Shown here piece by piece: positions 16,604-27,205 of a stretch of DNA of 64,000 nt. Below the pieces are notes generated by a model. The model had not been told where the DNA came from, did not search any database, and worked only from the letters and a program-made list of their open reading frames with translations. The stretch is from Akkermansia muciniphila (GTDB lineage: Bacteria; Verrucomicrobiota; Verrucomicrobiia; Limisphaerales; BJHT01), in contig CAMAUZ010000005.1 of the NCBI GenBank assembly GCA_945861535.1, positions 72,272 to 136,271 on the forward strand. Direction: 5' to 3'. Numbering within the stretch: position 1 is the first letter of the stretch; every line of letters starts with the position of its first letter. The translations under genes were made by a program, and so were the position numbers.

Positions 16604-17458
16604 ATGCGTTTCGGCATCAATTCCTTCCTCTTCACCTCCCCGTTCACCAACGACAGCACCAAGCTGTTCAAGACCTTCAAAAAGTGGGGCTTCGACACGG
16701 TCGAGATTCCGATCGAGGACCCGTCCCACATCGATCCAACGCACGTCCGCAAGGAACTCGACAAGGCCGGGCTGGCGTGCGGTTCCGTCTGCGCGTGCAT
16801 GGGGCCGGGCCGCGATTTCCGCGGCAGTGACAAAGATCAGGCGACGGCGATGACCTACTGCAAGGCGCTCGTGGATCAGGCCGCCGTGCTCGGTTGTCCG
16901 AACATCATCGGGCCGATTTACTCGGTGGTCGGCTTGATCGGCGCGCACGAGGACGACGTGAAGAAGCAGCACTTCGCGCTCGTGGTGAAGAATCTGAAGG
17001 AGCTGGCCGACTACGCCGCGACCAAGGGCATCACGCTCTGCATCGAGCCGCTGAATCGCTTCGAGACGGATTTCTGCAACACCTGCGACCAGGGCCTCAA
17101 GCTCATCAAGGCCGTCGGCAAGAAGAACGTGAAGCTGCACCTCGACACGTTCCACATGAACATCGAGGAAAAGAATCAGGCCGCTTCGATCGTCAAGGCC
17201 GGCAAGCATCTCGCGCACTTCCACGCCTGCGGCAGCGACCGCGGCACCCCGGGCAACGATCACATCGACTGGAAGCCGATCGTCGGCGCGCTCAAGCAGA
17301 TCGGTTACAACGGCGACGTGGTCATTGAATCGTTCACGACCGATGTGAAGGTCATCGCCCGCGCCGCGGCCATCTGGCGCAAGATGGAGCCGACCCGCAA
17401 CGAGATCGCGGTCAAGGGGCTGGCGAACTTGAACAAGTTTTTCGGGAAGAAAAAGTAG
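16604..17458 (+). CDS. Sugar phosphate isomerase/epimerase (D-tagatose/D-psicose 3-epimerase-like)
   Basis: A 284-residue TIM-barrel AP-endonuclease-2-type enzyme. Metal-ligand segments match the ketose 3-epimerase group: Glu in LCIEPLNRFE, Asp in LHLDTFHMN, His in HFHACGSDRGTPG and Glu in VVIESFT. The segment SVCACMGPGRDFRGSD is also typical. It should epimerise a ketose at C3; the real substrate is unknown. The cytoplasmic start MRFGINSF is preferred; the frame extends upstream but into non-protein-like sequence beyond a good promoter. The DUF1080 and ThuA genes that follow suggest a sugar-handling cluster. Confidence 0.87.
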   Translation: MRFGINSFLFTSPFTNDSTKLFKTFKKWGFDTVEIPIEDPSHIDPTHVRKELDKAGLACGSVCACMGPGRDFRGSDKDQATAMTYCKALVDQAAVLGCPNIIGPIYSVVGLIGAHEDDVKKQHFALVVKNLKELADYAATKGITLCIEPLNRFETDFCNTCDQGLKLIKAVGKKNVKLHLDTFHMNIEEKNQAASIVKAGKHLAHFHACGSDRGTPGNDHIDWKPIVGALKQIGYNGDVVIESFTTDVKVIARAAAIWRKMEPTRNEIAVKGLANLNKFFGKKK

Positions 17459-17488
17459 CCCGCGGGCGCGGCGGCTCCGTACCCAGCC

Positions 17489-17713
17489 ATGCAAACCATC
17501 CCGGTGGAACTCGACCACGGCGTCCTGCGTCTGCCCGCGCAGTTTGTGCCGCCGCCGAACACCCGGCTGGCGGTGTTGCTGCTTGGGGCGGAGGATGCGG
17601 GCGAATTGGCGCAGCAGGGCGGGGCTTTCGATTTTCTGGCGGAGGAACCGGAGTTGTACTCCGACGCGGACCTCCTGCCGGGGCGCGTCAATCCAGCGTT
17701 CGGGAAACATTGA
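17489..17713 (+). CDS. Small protein, antitoxin-like (unassigned)
   Basis: A 74-residue protein, MQTIPVELDHGVLRLPAQFV and onward. The opening strand followed by an LAVLLLG strand resembles small swapped-hairpin antitoxins that begin with a GVLRLP-type element. No toxin is adjacent. I cannot name the family. Confidence 0.5.
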   Translation: MQTIPVELDHGVLRLPAQFVPPPNTRLAVLLLGAEDAGELAQQGGAFDFLAEEPELYSDADLLPGRVNPAFGKH

Positions 17714-17798
17714 GCGCGCTCGGCCGGTTGCCGGAAGATTTGTTGGTTGTCCTGAAAACTAAACTGATGTCCCTGTTCCAACTCACCTAAACCAAATC

Positions 17799-18512
17799 AT
17801 GAAACTCCATTCGTTTGTCTCCACCCTCATCACCGCGGTCGGTCTCGCGACCAGCGCCTACGCCGCCGAGGAAGGCTTCAAGCCCCTCTTCAACGGCAAA
17901 GACCTCACCGGCTGGGAAGGCCGCAAGGAACATTGGTCCATCGTGGACGGCGCGATCACCGGCACCACCACCAAGGAAAACCCGGCCAAGGGCAACAACT
18001 TCCTCATCGCCAAGGACGGCGACAAAAACCTCGTCGTCGGCGATTTCGAGCTGCGGTTCTCCTACAAGTTCGGCAGCGATTCGGGCAATTCCGGGGTCCA
18101 ATATCGCAGCAAGGACTTCGGCAATTTCGTCGTCGGCGGCTACCAGGCGGACTTCGAGGTGGGCAAGACCTACTCCGGCATTCTCTACGAGGAAAAGATG
18201 ACGCGCGGCATCATGGCCGGCCGCGGCGAGAAGGTCGTCTGGGGCAAGGACGGCAAGAAGCAGGTCGTCGGCAAAACCGAGAAGACCTCGGCCGAGATCC
18301 AAGCGGCGATCAAGGCCGGTGACTGGAACGAATACGTCGTTATCGCCAAGGGCAACCATCTCCAGCACTTCATCAACGGCAACCAGACCGTCGATGTGGT
18401 GGATGAAGACGAAAAGAAACAGGTCATGACGGGCATCCTCGCGCTCCAGCTCCACGCCGGCCCGCCGATGAAAGTCCAGTTCAAGGACATCCGCATCAAG
18501 GAACTGAAATAG
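17799..18512 (+). CDS. Secreted DUF1080 protein (3-keto-disaccharide hydrolase domain)
   Basis: A 237-residue exported protein. A signal peptide (MKLHSFVSTLITAVGLATSAYA) is followed by the DUF1080 jelly-roll: GFKPLFNGKDLTGWEG, WSIVDGAITGTT, FELRFSYKF, SGNSGVQYRS, YQADFEVG, GDWNEYVVIAKGNHLQHFIN and the closing strand VQFKDIRIKEL. Members of PF06439 are linked to periplasmic breakdown of 3-keto-glycosides. It is followed by an intrinsic terminator, then the ThuA genes, a domain also tied to keto-sugar chemistry. Confidence 0.93.
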   Translation: MKLHSFVSTLITAVGLATSAYAAEEGFKPLFNGKDLTGWEGRKEHWSIVDGAITGTTTKENPAKGNNFLIAKDGDKNLVVGDFELRFSYKFGSDSGNSGVQYRSKDFGNFVVGGYQADFEVGKTYSGILYEEKMTRGIMAGRGEKVVWGKDGKKQVVGKTEKTSAEIQAAIKAGDWNEYVVIAKGNHLQHFINGNQTVDVVDEDEKKQVMTGILALQLHAGPPMKVQFKDIRIKELK

Positions 18513-18535
18513 TCGGTTCGATTAACCGTTTCGCG

Positions 18536-18565
18536 AAGGGCGTGCTACAGAGCGCGCCCTTTTTA
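18536..18565 (+). terminator. Intrinsic terminator after the DUF1080 gene
   Basis: An 11-bp stem AAGGGCGTGCT (18536-18546) with AGCGCGCCCTT (18551-18561), one G-T pair, loop ACAG, then a T run. Confidence 0.85.
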
Positions 18566-18602
18566 TTTCCGGGAACCAACCGCAGATTGTCAGAAAACCC
18601 GT

Positions 18603-18630
18603 TTGAAGCCACCGCTTGTCTCGCTAGTCT
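18603..18630 (+). promoter_or_regulatory. Candidate promoter for the first ThuA gene
   Basis: TTGAAG (18603-18608), 16 bases, TAGTCT (18625-18630), 25 bases before the ATG and just after a terminator. Confidence 0.5.
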
Positions 18631-18655
18631 GAGGCCGCACTCTTGTAATCAAGCC

Positions 18656-19597
18656 ATGAAAAAACTCTGCCTCACCATCGTTCTCCTCGCCGCAGCCTGC
18701 GCTGCTGACGCGGCGGACAAGAAGATCATCTTCATCGCCGGCCGCATCAGCCACGGCCCGCTCTCGCATGAGCACCGCGCCGGTTGCCTGCTCCTCGCCA
18801 AGTCCCTCGCCGGAGTTCCCGGCGTCGTCACCGAGGTCCACACCAACGGCTGGGTTTCTGATGAGAAAGTTTTCGAGGGCGCTGCGGCGGTGGTCGTGTA
18901 CAGCGATGGCGGCGGCGGGCATCCGTTCCTGGTGGGCAACCATCTGCAAACCATCGGCGCGCTCGCGGCCAAGGGCGTCGGCATCGGCGCGATTCACTAC
19001 GCGGTCGAGCCGACCACGCAGAAGGGCAACAAGGAATTTCAAGATTGGATCGGCGGCTGTTTCGAGACCTTCTGGTCGGTGAATCCGCACTGGGACGGCG
19101 ATTTCACGAGCCTGCCCACCCACGAAGTCACCACCGGCGTGAAGCCCTTCAAGACCAATGACGAGTGGTACTATCACATGCGTTTCCGCGACGGCATGAA
19201 GGACGTCACGCCCATCCTCACGGCCTTGCCCCCGATCCAAACGGTTCGCTGGAAACCGGGCGACAAACCCTCCAGTCATGGCGGCAACGAAGGCGCGTAT
19301 CAGGATGCCATAGTGAAACGCAACCCGCAGCACGTCATGTGGGTCACCACGCGCCCGGATGGCGGCCGCGGCTTCGGCTTCACTGGCGGCCACAACCATC
19401 TGAACTGGGGCAACGAAAACCAGCGCAAGCTCGTCGGCAACGCCATCCTCTGGATTGCCAAGGCCGCCATCCCCGCCAGCGGCGTCGTCTCGCAGGTCAC
19501 GCAGGAAGACCTCATGGCCAACCTCGATCCGAAGCAGGGCGCCAAGCCCAAGCCCACGCCGGCGACCAACAAACCCGCCGACAAACCCAAGCCCTGA
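18656..19597 (+). CDS. ThuA-like domain protein, copy 1
   Basis: A 313-residue exported protein with a glutamine-amidotransferase-like ThuA fold. The signal peptide is MKKLCLTIVLLAAACAADA. Core: KKIIFIAGRISHGPLSHEH, VVVYSDGGGGHPF, GVGIGAIHYAVEP, WIGGCFETFWSVNPHW, HEVTTGVKPF, DEWYYHMRF, GRGFGFTGGHNHLNWG and ILWIAKAAIP. A Pro/Lys-rich tail closes it. ThuA proteins are implicated in trehalose and keto-disaccharide use. A paralogue follows 52 bases downstream, so the two are likely co-transcribed. Confidence 0.9.
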   Translation: MKKLCLTIVLLAAACAADAADKKIIFIAGRISHGPLSHEHRAGCLLLAKSLAGVPGVVTEVHTNGWVSDEKVFEGAAAVVVYSDGGGGHPFLVGNHLQTIGALAAKGVGIGAIHYAVEPTTQKGNKEFQDWIGGCFETFWSVNPHWDGDFTSLPTHEVTTGVKPFKTNDEWYYHMRFRDGMKDVTPILTALPPIQTVRWKPGDKPSSHGGNEGAYQDAIVKRNPQHVMWVTTRPDGGRGFGFTGGHNHLNWGNENQRKLVGNAILWIAKAAIPASGVVSQVTQEDLMANLDPKQGAKPKPTPATNKPADKPKP

Positions 19598-19649
19598 ACC
19601 GCTCCGCAGCGAATCACCGCTCCGTTTCCCACCGCCTCGTTTCCTTCCC

Positions 19650-20579
19650 ATGAAAATGTTTCGCACCACGATTCTCTCCACCCTGCTGCTCGTCGGCCTC
19701 GCCACGGCCGCCGATGCTGCGGACAAAAAAATCCTCCTCATCGCCGGACGCCCGAGCCACGGGCCGGGCGATCACGAATTCCACGCCGGCTGCCAGCTTT
19801 TGAAAAAGTGCCTCGACAAGGTGCCCGGCATCCGCGCCGAGGTTCACAACATGGGCTGGCCCAAGGACGACGCGGCATTCGCGGGCGCGGACGCGGTTCT
19901 CATTTACGCCGACGGCGGCGGCGGGCATCCGGCGATCAAGCCCGAGCGCATGGCGCTGCTCTACAGCCTTGCGAAAAAGGGCGTTGGCATCGGCTGCGCG
20001 CATTACGGCGTCGAGGTGCCCAAGGGCGATCCCGGCAAGGCGCTGCAGGACTGGATCGGGGGCTATTATGAAAATTCGTTCAGCGTGAACCCCATGTGGT
20101 CGCCCGAGTACAAGAGCTTCCCCGAACACGCCGTCACCCGCGGGGTGAAGCCTTTCTCCGTCGTGGACGAATGGTACTTCAACATGCGCTTCCGTGAGGA
20201 CACCAAGGGCCTCACCCACATCCTCGTGGCGACGCCTTCCGATCAGGTCCGCAATGGTCCGTATGTGTATCCCAAAGGCCCGTATCCGCACATCCAAGAG
20301 GCCAAGGGCCGCGCGGAGACGATGATGTGGACGCTCGAACGCGCCGATGGCGGACGTGGCTTCGGCTTCACCGGTGGGCACAAACATCTGAACTGGGGCA
20401 ATGACAACTTCCGCAAGGTCGTCCTCAACTCCCTCCTCTGGATCGCCAAGATAGAAGTCCCCGCGGGCGGCGTTGAGTCGTCCGTGTCCCCCGATGATCT
20501 CAAGGCGAATCTCGATCCCAAAGGCGGCCCGAAGCCCGCCCCGAAACCCGCCGCGCCCGCGCCGGCACCCAAACCTTGA
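19650..20579 (+). CDS. ThuA-like domain protein, copy 2
   Basis: A 309-residue paralogue of the preceding gene with the same architecture: signal peptide ending AADA, DKKILLIAGRPSHGPGDHEF, VLIYADGGGGHPAI, GVGIGCAHYGVEVP, WIGGYYENSFSVNPMW, DEWYFNMRF, GRGFGFTGGHKHLNWG and LLWIAKIEVPAGGVESSVSP. Here the tail is Pro/Ala-rich. Copy 2 has a longer loop (VYPKGPYPHIQEAKG) where copy 1 has GGNEGAYQ. A T-less 9-bp hairpin lies at 20596-20619 before the next gene. Confidence 0.9.
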   Translation: MKMFRTTILSTLLLVGLATAADAADKKILLIAGRPSHGPGDHEFHAGCQLLKKCLDKVPGIRAEVHNMGWPKDDAAFAGADAVLIYADGGGGHPAIKPERMALLYSLAKKGVGIGCAHYGVEVPKGDPGKALQDWIGGYYENSFSVNPMWSPEYKSFPEHAVTRGVKPFSVVDEWYFNMRFREDTKGLTHILVATPSDQVRNGPYVYPKGPYPHIQEAKGRAETMMWTLERADGGRGFGFTGGHKHLNWGNDNFRKVVLNSLLWIAKIEVPAGGVESSVSPDDLKANLDPKGGPKPAPKPAAPAPAPKP

Positions 20580-20686
20580 TTCCTTGATCCTGACCCGGCA
20601 GCGGTTCAACCCGCTGCCGTTCACTGTCTCCTTGTCGGTTGTCCCCAAAAACAGATCTCCGTCAGCAACGACCCACTCAACCCAAC

Positions 20687-22768
<2,082 letters not shown>

Positions 22769-22803
22769 TCTGATTCAATCAGATTCGATTCCTTCCTTCA
22801 CCA

Positions 22804-22837
22804 CTGGCCGGCGGCAAAACCGCCGGCCAGTTTTTTT
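22804..22837 (+). terminator. Intrinsic terminator closing the ThuA-dehydrogenase unit
   Basis: Perfect 11-bp stem CTGGCCGGCGG (22804-22814) with 22820-22830, loop CAAAA, then seven T. Confidence 0.92.
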
Positions 22838-23066
22838 GCGCCTCGGTCATCGTGCTCCCGGCACGTCCCTTCCCATTCCCCTGCCCCAAATTCCCCTGCC
22901 AAATCAGCGAGCGGCCGCCTCCCACTCCACCGCCCAAATACTCGGCAAAACCTGTCAGAGAAAAAGTTTTTCAACCACGGATGCACCCTGACGGACCCGG
23001 ATAGGGAGGATGGATTCGCGAACCCGCGCCAAAACGGATGCCCTCCATCTGCCTTGCTGCTCGAAC
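22838..23066. other. Intergenic, family K-like segment
   Basis: Contains CCATTCCCCTGCCCCAAATT and CCCCTGCC strings related to family K (see 26997-27146). No gene seen. Confidence 0.4.
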
Positions 23067-23408
23067 TCACCCCGGCGGCCACGTCATCGCGCGCCCACCC
23101 AAAATGTGAACGTGCAGGTGCGGCACCGATTCCCCGCCGTCACGCCCGTTATTGATGACCAGCCGATACCCGCCGCTCAGGCCGACCTTCTGCGCGACCT
23201 CGGCGGCCTTGAGCAGGAGGTGCCCGAGCAGTTGCTGATCGCCCACCTGCGCTTCGCCGACCCGCGGGATGGGCCGCTTCGGCACGATCAAAATGTGCGT
23301 CGGCGCCTGCGGCGAAACATCGCGAAACGCGGCGACGAGGTCATCCTCATAAACGATGGCCGAGGGGATTTCGCGCGCGATGATTTTCTCGAAGATGGTT
23401 TTGCTCAT
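23067..23408 (-). CDS. HIT family nucleotide-binding protein (HINT/PKCI type)
   Basis: A 113-residue histidine triad protein: IFEKIIAREIPSAIVYEDD at the N-terminus, SPQAPTHILIVPKRPI in the middle and the triad HLHVHILGGRAMTWPPG at the C-terminus. It hydrolyses purine nucleoside phosphoramidates or similar adenylates in the cytoplasm. The length is normal. It lies downstream of fabG on the same strand but 312 bases away. Confidence 0.95.
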   Translation of the reverse strand: MSKTIFEKIIAREIPSAIVYEDDLVAAFRDVSPQAPTHILIVPKRPIPRVGEAQVGDQQLLGHLLLKAAEVAQKVGLSGGYRLVINNGRDGGESVPHLHVHILGGRAMTWPPG

Positions 23409-23720
23409 GCCGGATGAAATACCGAATTAAACTGCGGGAAGCCAGCGGGCAGTGGGCGCACATCGCAAAGGTATCGGCGACCGGAGCCGTTGAGCCGAAG
23501 CACCAAGTTCAAAGTTCAAAGCTCAAGGGAAACTCCAAATTCCAAGCTCCGCTCAGAACGCGGTCTGCGGCGGGCATTGCCAACGGGATCGCACCGGATC
23601 CACGGGTGCGTCCGTGCTCCGGAGATGGCAATACCGTCGTCGTTGGTGCTTGGACCCGCTTGGCCCTTCCCTTGAGCTTTGAGCTTTAGCCTTGGAGCTT
23701 TCCCAAAACCGTCCCCCGGC
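23409..23720. other. Gap between fabG and the HIT gene with AGTTCAAAG-type inverted strings
   Basis: AAGTTCAAAGTTCAAAGCTC at about 23507 and CTTGAGCTTTGAGCTTTAG at about 23672 are inverted relatives of the string inside the DUF1553 gene (15737-15767). There is no acyl carrier protein gene here, although one commonly follows fabG. Confidence 0.55.
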
Positions 23721-24464
23721 TCACATCACCATCCCGCCATCGACCGCGAGCACCTGTCCGGTGATGTAGCGTGCGCCGGGACCAGCCAGAAAAAGCGCGG
23801 CCTCGGCGATATCCTCGGATTGGCCGAGCTGCGCGAGCGGGATTTGCTTGAGCAGCTCCGCCTTCATCTCGGGCTTCAATTCCGCGGTCATGTCGGTCTC
23901 GATGAAACCAGGAGCCAGCGCGTTGGCCGTGATACCGCGCGAGGCCAGCTCGCGGGCGACCGACTTGGTGAAGCCGATGAGGCCGGCCTTGCTCGCGGCG
24001 TAGTTGCACTGGCCGGCGTTGCCTATCAGGCCGATGACCGAGGCGACGTTGATGATGCGGCCCGCACGCTGCTTGAGGAAGGCGCGGGTGAACGCCTTGG
24101 TCATCGTAAACGCCCCCTTCAAATTCGTGTCCAACACCGCGTCCCAGTCCGCCTCGCTCATGCGCATGAGCAGCCCGTCGCGCGTGATGCCGGCGTTGTT
24201 GACGAGGATGTCCACGCGCCCCGCCTCGGCGAGAATCTTCTCCGCGGCCGCGGCCACGGCGACCGGGTCCGAAACATCGACCGCGTGCGCCCACGCCCGG
24301 CGGCCGAGGGCGCGAATTTCGACGGCTACTTTTTCCGCGTTCTCCAGCGTGCGCGAGATGCACGCCACGTCCGCCCCGGCGGCGGCGAATTTCAAGGCGA
24401 TGGCGCGGCCGATGCCGCGGCCGGCACCGGTGACAACGGCGATTTGGTTGATGAGTTGGCTCAT
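23721..24464 (-). CDS. fabG: 3-oxoacyl-[acyl-carrier-protein] reductase
   Basis: A 247-residue short-chain dehydrogenase that reduces 3-oxoacyl-ACP with NADPH in fatty acid elongation. Rossmann motif TGAGRGIG (12-19), NNAG, catalytic Ser in INVASVIG, then YAASK with Tyr and Lys. SRGITANALAPGFIETDM and the ending GGMVM are typical of FabG. It follows fabD by 67 bases on the same strand, forming a fab pair. Confidence 0.95.
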   Translation of the reverse strand: MSQLINQIAVVTGAGRGIGRAIALKFAAAGADVACISRTLENAEKVAVEIRALGRRAWAHAVDVSDPVAVAAAAEKILAEAGRVDILVNNAGITRDGLLMRMSEADWDAVLDTNLKGAFTMTKAFTRAFLKQRAGRIINVASVIGLIGNAGQCNYAASKAGLIGFTKSVARELASRGITANALAPGFIETDMTAELKPEMKAELLKQIPLAQLGQSEDIAEAALFLAGPGARYITGQVLAVDGGMVM

Positions 24465-24531
24465 GGAAATAAAGGGGAATTTCGATTTGAGAACGGCGGA
24501 TGACGAAGTGGAAATGTGAACTGCGGAAACC

Positions 24532-25473
24532 TTAAACGGCAGGGCTGTTGTTCAGTGCCGTGACCGTGGCGGCTAGGCTCGCCGCGTCGCCGACGTTGAA
24601 AACTGCGACGGTCTTGTCGATACGCTTCATGAAACCAGTCAGCGCCGTGCCCGGTCCCAGCTCGATGAAGCGCGTGAAACCGCGCGCGAGCAGATGGCGG
24701 ATCGACTCCTCCCAGCGCACGGAACTGGTCACCTGCTCGACCAGCCGGGCCTGGGTTTCGGCCGCGGTGCCGTGGGCCTGCGCGGTGACATTGGAAATCA
24801 CGGGAACCGTCGCGGCCTGAAACACCACACCCGCCAGCACCGCCTGCAACCGCGGCTGCGCCGCCGCCATCAGCCGCGAATGATACGCGCCCGCGACCGT
24901 GAGCGGCAGCGCGCGCTTGGCCCCGCGCGATTTGGCGAGCTCGCACGCGCGCGTGATGCGCTCGCTCTCGCCCGAGATCACGAGCTGCCCGGGGCAGTTC
25001 AGATTCGCCAGCTCCACGCCCGCTTCGGCGCACACCGCGCGCATGGGCGCCTCATCGAGACCGATGATCGCCGCCATGCCGCCGCGCGTCGCCGCGCAGG
25101 CCTCCTGCATGAACCGTCCGCGCTGCCGCACCACGCGCAGACCGTCCTCAAACGACATCACGCCGGCCGCCGTCAGCGCCGTGAATTCCCCGAGCGACAA
25201 ACCGGCCGTCGCCTCGAAGCGCAGCGTCGGCACCTGCTGTTTCAGCAGCTCAAACGCCACCCAGCTCACCAGAAAAATCCCCGGCTGCGCGTTCTCCGTA
25301 TTGGTCAGCTCCGCCTCCGGTCCGCCAAAGCAAACCCCCGCCAGATCACAGCCCAGCGCCGCATTGGCGCGCTCGAACCACGCGCGCGCCGCGGGATGCT
25401 GCTCCGCCCAATCCTTCCCCATGCCCACAAACTGGGCGCCCTGCCCGGCAAACAACAACGCGGTCTTGCTCAT
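24532..25473 (-). CDS. fabD: Malonyl-CoA:ACP transacylase
   Basis: A 313-residue FabD that loads malonyl groups onto ACP. FAGQGAQFVGMG at the start, nucleophile Ser in AGLSLGEF (usually GHSLGE, here Leu for His), Arg in RQRGRFMQ, catalytic His in AGAYHSRLM, and GPGTALTGFMKRI near the end. The start MSKTALLFAGQ fits the family; the frame continues upstream into repeat DNA. It is followed by fabG. Confidence 0.95.
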   Translation of the reverse strand: MSKTALLFAGQGAQFVGMGKDWAEQHPAARAWFERANAALGCDLAGVCFGGPEAELTNTENAQPGIFLVSWVAFELLKQQVPTLRFEATAGLSLGEFTALTAAGVMSFEDGLRVVRQRGRFMQEACAATRGGMAAIIGLDEAPMRAVCAEAGVELANLNCPGQLVISGESERITRACELAKSRGAKRALPLTVAGAYHSRLMAAAQPRLQAVLAGVVFQAATVPVISNVTAQAHGTAAETQARLVEQVTSSVRWEESIRHLLARGFTRFIELGPGTALTGFMKRIDKTVAVFNVGDAASLAATVTALNNSPAV

Positions 25474-25850
25474 AAAGTGCGCTGGACTAAACACGAATCG
25501 CGGCAGGCGGGGAAGGAGCGATTTGGCCGCGCGACGAGAACGGGGGAAGTGACGCGTGACGGGTGACGGGTAGTTCGTGAACCACACCTCCAGGCCTCAG
25601 CGGTACCGATGCAGTCAGCGCGGAAGGAGCGCGGCCTTCAGGCCGCAGAAACGTGCGCCCGCAGCGACCGTTTCAAACCACCTGAACGCGTACCTCCACT
25701 CACTATTTGGTGAGTCTTAGAAAGGTGGTTCGGTAATTCGCCCGCCCTATACAGGATGCACGTTTCTGCGGCCTGAAGGCCGCGCTCCTGTCGCCCTCAC
25801 TGCATCGTTCCGGCCAAACTCCCCCATCACCGCTCCCCGATGACTAATCA
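25474..25850. other. Gap holding a family F inverted pair
   Basis: F arms at 25626-25656 (GAGCGCGGCCTTCAGGCCGC then AGAAACGTGC) and, inverted, at 25757-25791. Between them AAACCACCT and AGGTGGTT form a smaller inverted pair. No gene seen. Confidence 0.6.
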
Positions 25851-26891
25851 CTAATTACTCTTCCCCGTCCCCTCCGGCCTCCCGCACTTGAACAACGTCG
25901 GGCGCATGTCCTGCGGATACCGTTTGCGCGAGAGCCCGTTGTTGTCCGTGGCCAGCCAGATCGCGTCCTTCGTCACCGCCAGCCCCTCCATGACGCCCGT
26001 TCCGGAGCGCGTGTGATAGGCAAACTCGCGGCTCTCCTCGATTTCGCTGAAGTCGTATTCGGCCAGGATCGCGTGGTTCTCGGGGTTGATTTTGAGGACG
26101 ACCTGCTTCTCGCGCAGCAGGGCGTAAAGCGCGCCGTCGTCCCAGCTCAGGTCGGAAAAATGCACGTCGGACGTCAGCCAGCGCTTGGTGCCAACGGTGA
26201 AATCGTCGATCACCCGCAAGGTCGCGACATCCACCACGATGATGCGGCCCTTGTCGCGTTCATTGGCGACGTAAAGCCGGTTGCCACCCACCGCCACGCC
26301 CTCGAAGGACGCGTTGGCATTGCGCGAGTTGAAATATTTCCGCACCGGCTTCCAGTCGATCTCGAGGCGCTCGACCTTTTGCGTGGCCGGATCGAAGCGC
26401 AAAATCCACCGGTTGTCCTCCTCGCAAATGTACAGCCGCCCCCGGTCATCGCGGCCGATGCCTTCGCAGTCGTAGCGCCCGTGCTTCTGCGGCGCGAAGC
26501 CGGCCAACTGCTCCACCGTGAAACAATTCGTCACGGGCACAAGATTCGCGGATTTCACACCCGGCAGAAACTCGATGCGGAACAGCGAAGCCCCGCGATC
26601 ATTGAGCGTGAGCAGGTCGCCGTTGGTGAGCACCAGCAAACCCGAGGCGTCGAAGCGCTGACCGTCGGGGGCGTTCAACTGCCAGGCCTGTTCAAGTACC
26701 AGTTGGAAATGCGGATACGCCCCCGAGTGCTTCTTGGGTTTTGTGGGGGGGGAGGACGGCGGCGCAACCTCCACCGACGTGACCGGTTCGGATTCGGGCG
26801 TGGACTGCTTGCCCGACGTGCAACCGGACCAGCCGAGTCCGAGCAACGCGAGCAAGACCAGCCAAGGCTTGAAGTGGGGTCGCATGGCCAC
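25851..26891 (-). CDS. Lipoprotein with SdiA-regulated/esterase-like phytase beta-propeller
   Basis: A 346-residue predicted lipoprotein. Signal with lipobox LGWSGC near residue 24, a Pro/Ser-rich tether, then a propeller: QRFDASGLLVLTNGDLLTLNDRG, YDCEGIGRDDRGRLYICEED, NASFEGVAVGGNRLYVANERD, DVHFSDLSWDDGALYALLRE and GTGVMEGLAVTKDAIWLATDN. These blocks match the SdiA-regulated/phytase-like esterase group. The substrate is unknown. A second ATG (MRPHFK, 26885) is an equal start candidate. Confidence 0.75.
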   Translation of the reverse strand: MAMRPHFKPWLVLLALLGLGWSGCTSGKQSTPESEPVTSVEVAPPSSPPTKPKKHSGAYPHFQLVLEQAWQLNAPDGQRFDASGLLVLTNGDLLTLNDRGASLFRIEFLPGVKSANLVPVTNCFTVEQLAGFAPQKHGRYDCEGIGRDDRGRLYICEEDNRWILRFDPATQKVERLEIDWKPVRKYFNSRNANASFEGVAVGGNRLYVANERDKGRIIVVDVATLRVIDDFTVGTKRWLTSDVHFSDLSWDDGALYALLREKQVVLKINPENHAILAEYDFSEIEESREFAYHTRSGTGVMEGLAVTKDAIWLATDNNGLSRKRYPQDMRPTLFKCGRPEGTGKSN

Positions 26892-27205
26892 AGGCTAACA
26901 GGGGGCGGATGCGTTTCAAGCCACACGGCGGCGCTGGCGGGAGCGCGGCGTTTACGCCGCAGAAGCGTGGACCGCGAATGGCGCTCCCGAACCCTCCCCG
27001 TCCCGCCGAACACGGATTTGGCAAAGGAATGGAGGCAAAGGAATGAAGACAAAAATTCCCCCTCCCCATTCCTTTGCCCCCATTCCTTTGCCCAAAATTC
27101 CCCTGCCAAAAACTCCTCTGCCAAAAACTCCTCTGCCCATCCCCCCACCCGCTGAGCACGTCAGCCCCATGCCGCTGCGTCTCCGTGCCCGCCCCCCTGC
27201 CCCGC
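26892..27205. other. Gap with a single family F arm and a family K tandem
   Basis: 26940-26970 is an F variant (GAGCGCGGCGTTTACGCCGC). 26997-27146 is a purine/pyrimidine-skewed set of short tandem units: GGCAAAGGAATGGAGGCAAA, then its inverse CATTCCTTTGCC twice and CCAAAAACTCCTCTG twice. No gene. Confidence 0.6.

Noticed and set aside
23414-23689. Short plus-strand frame of 91 codons upstream of fabG's end
   Set aside because: Translation of the AGTTCAAAG-type repeat strings, with no protein-like composition.
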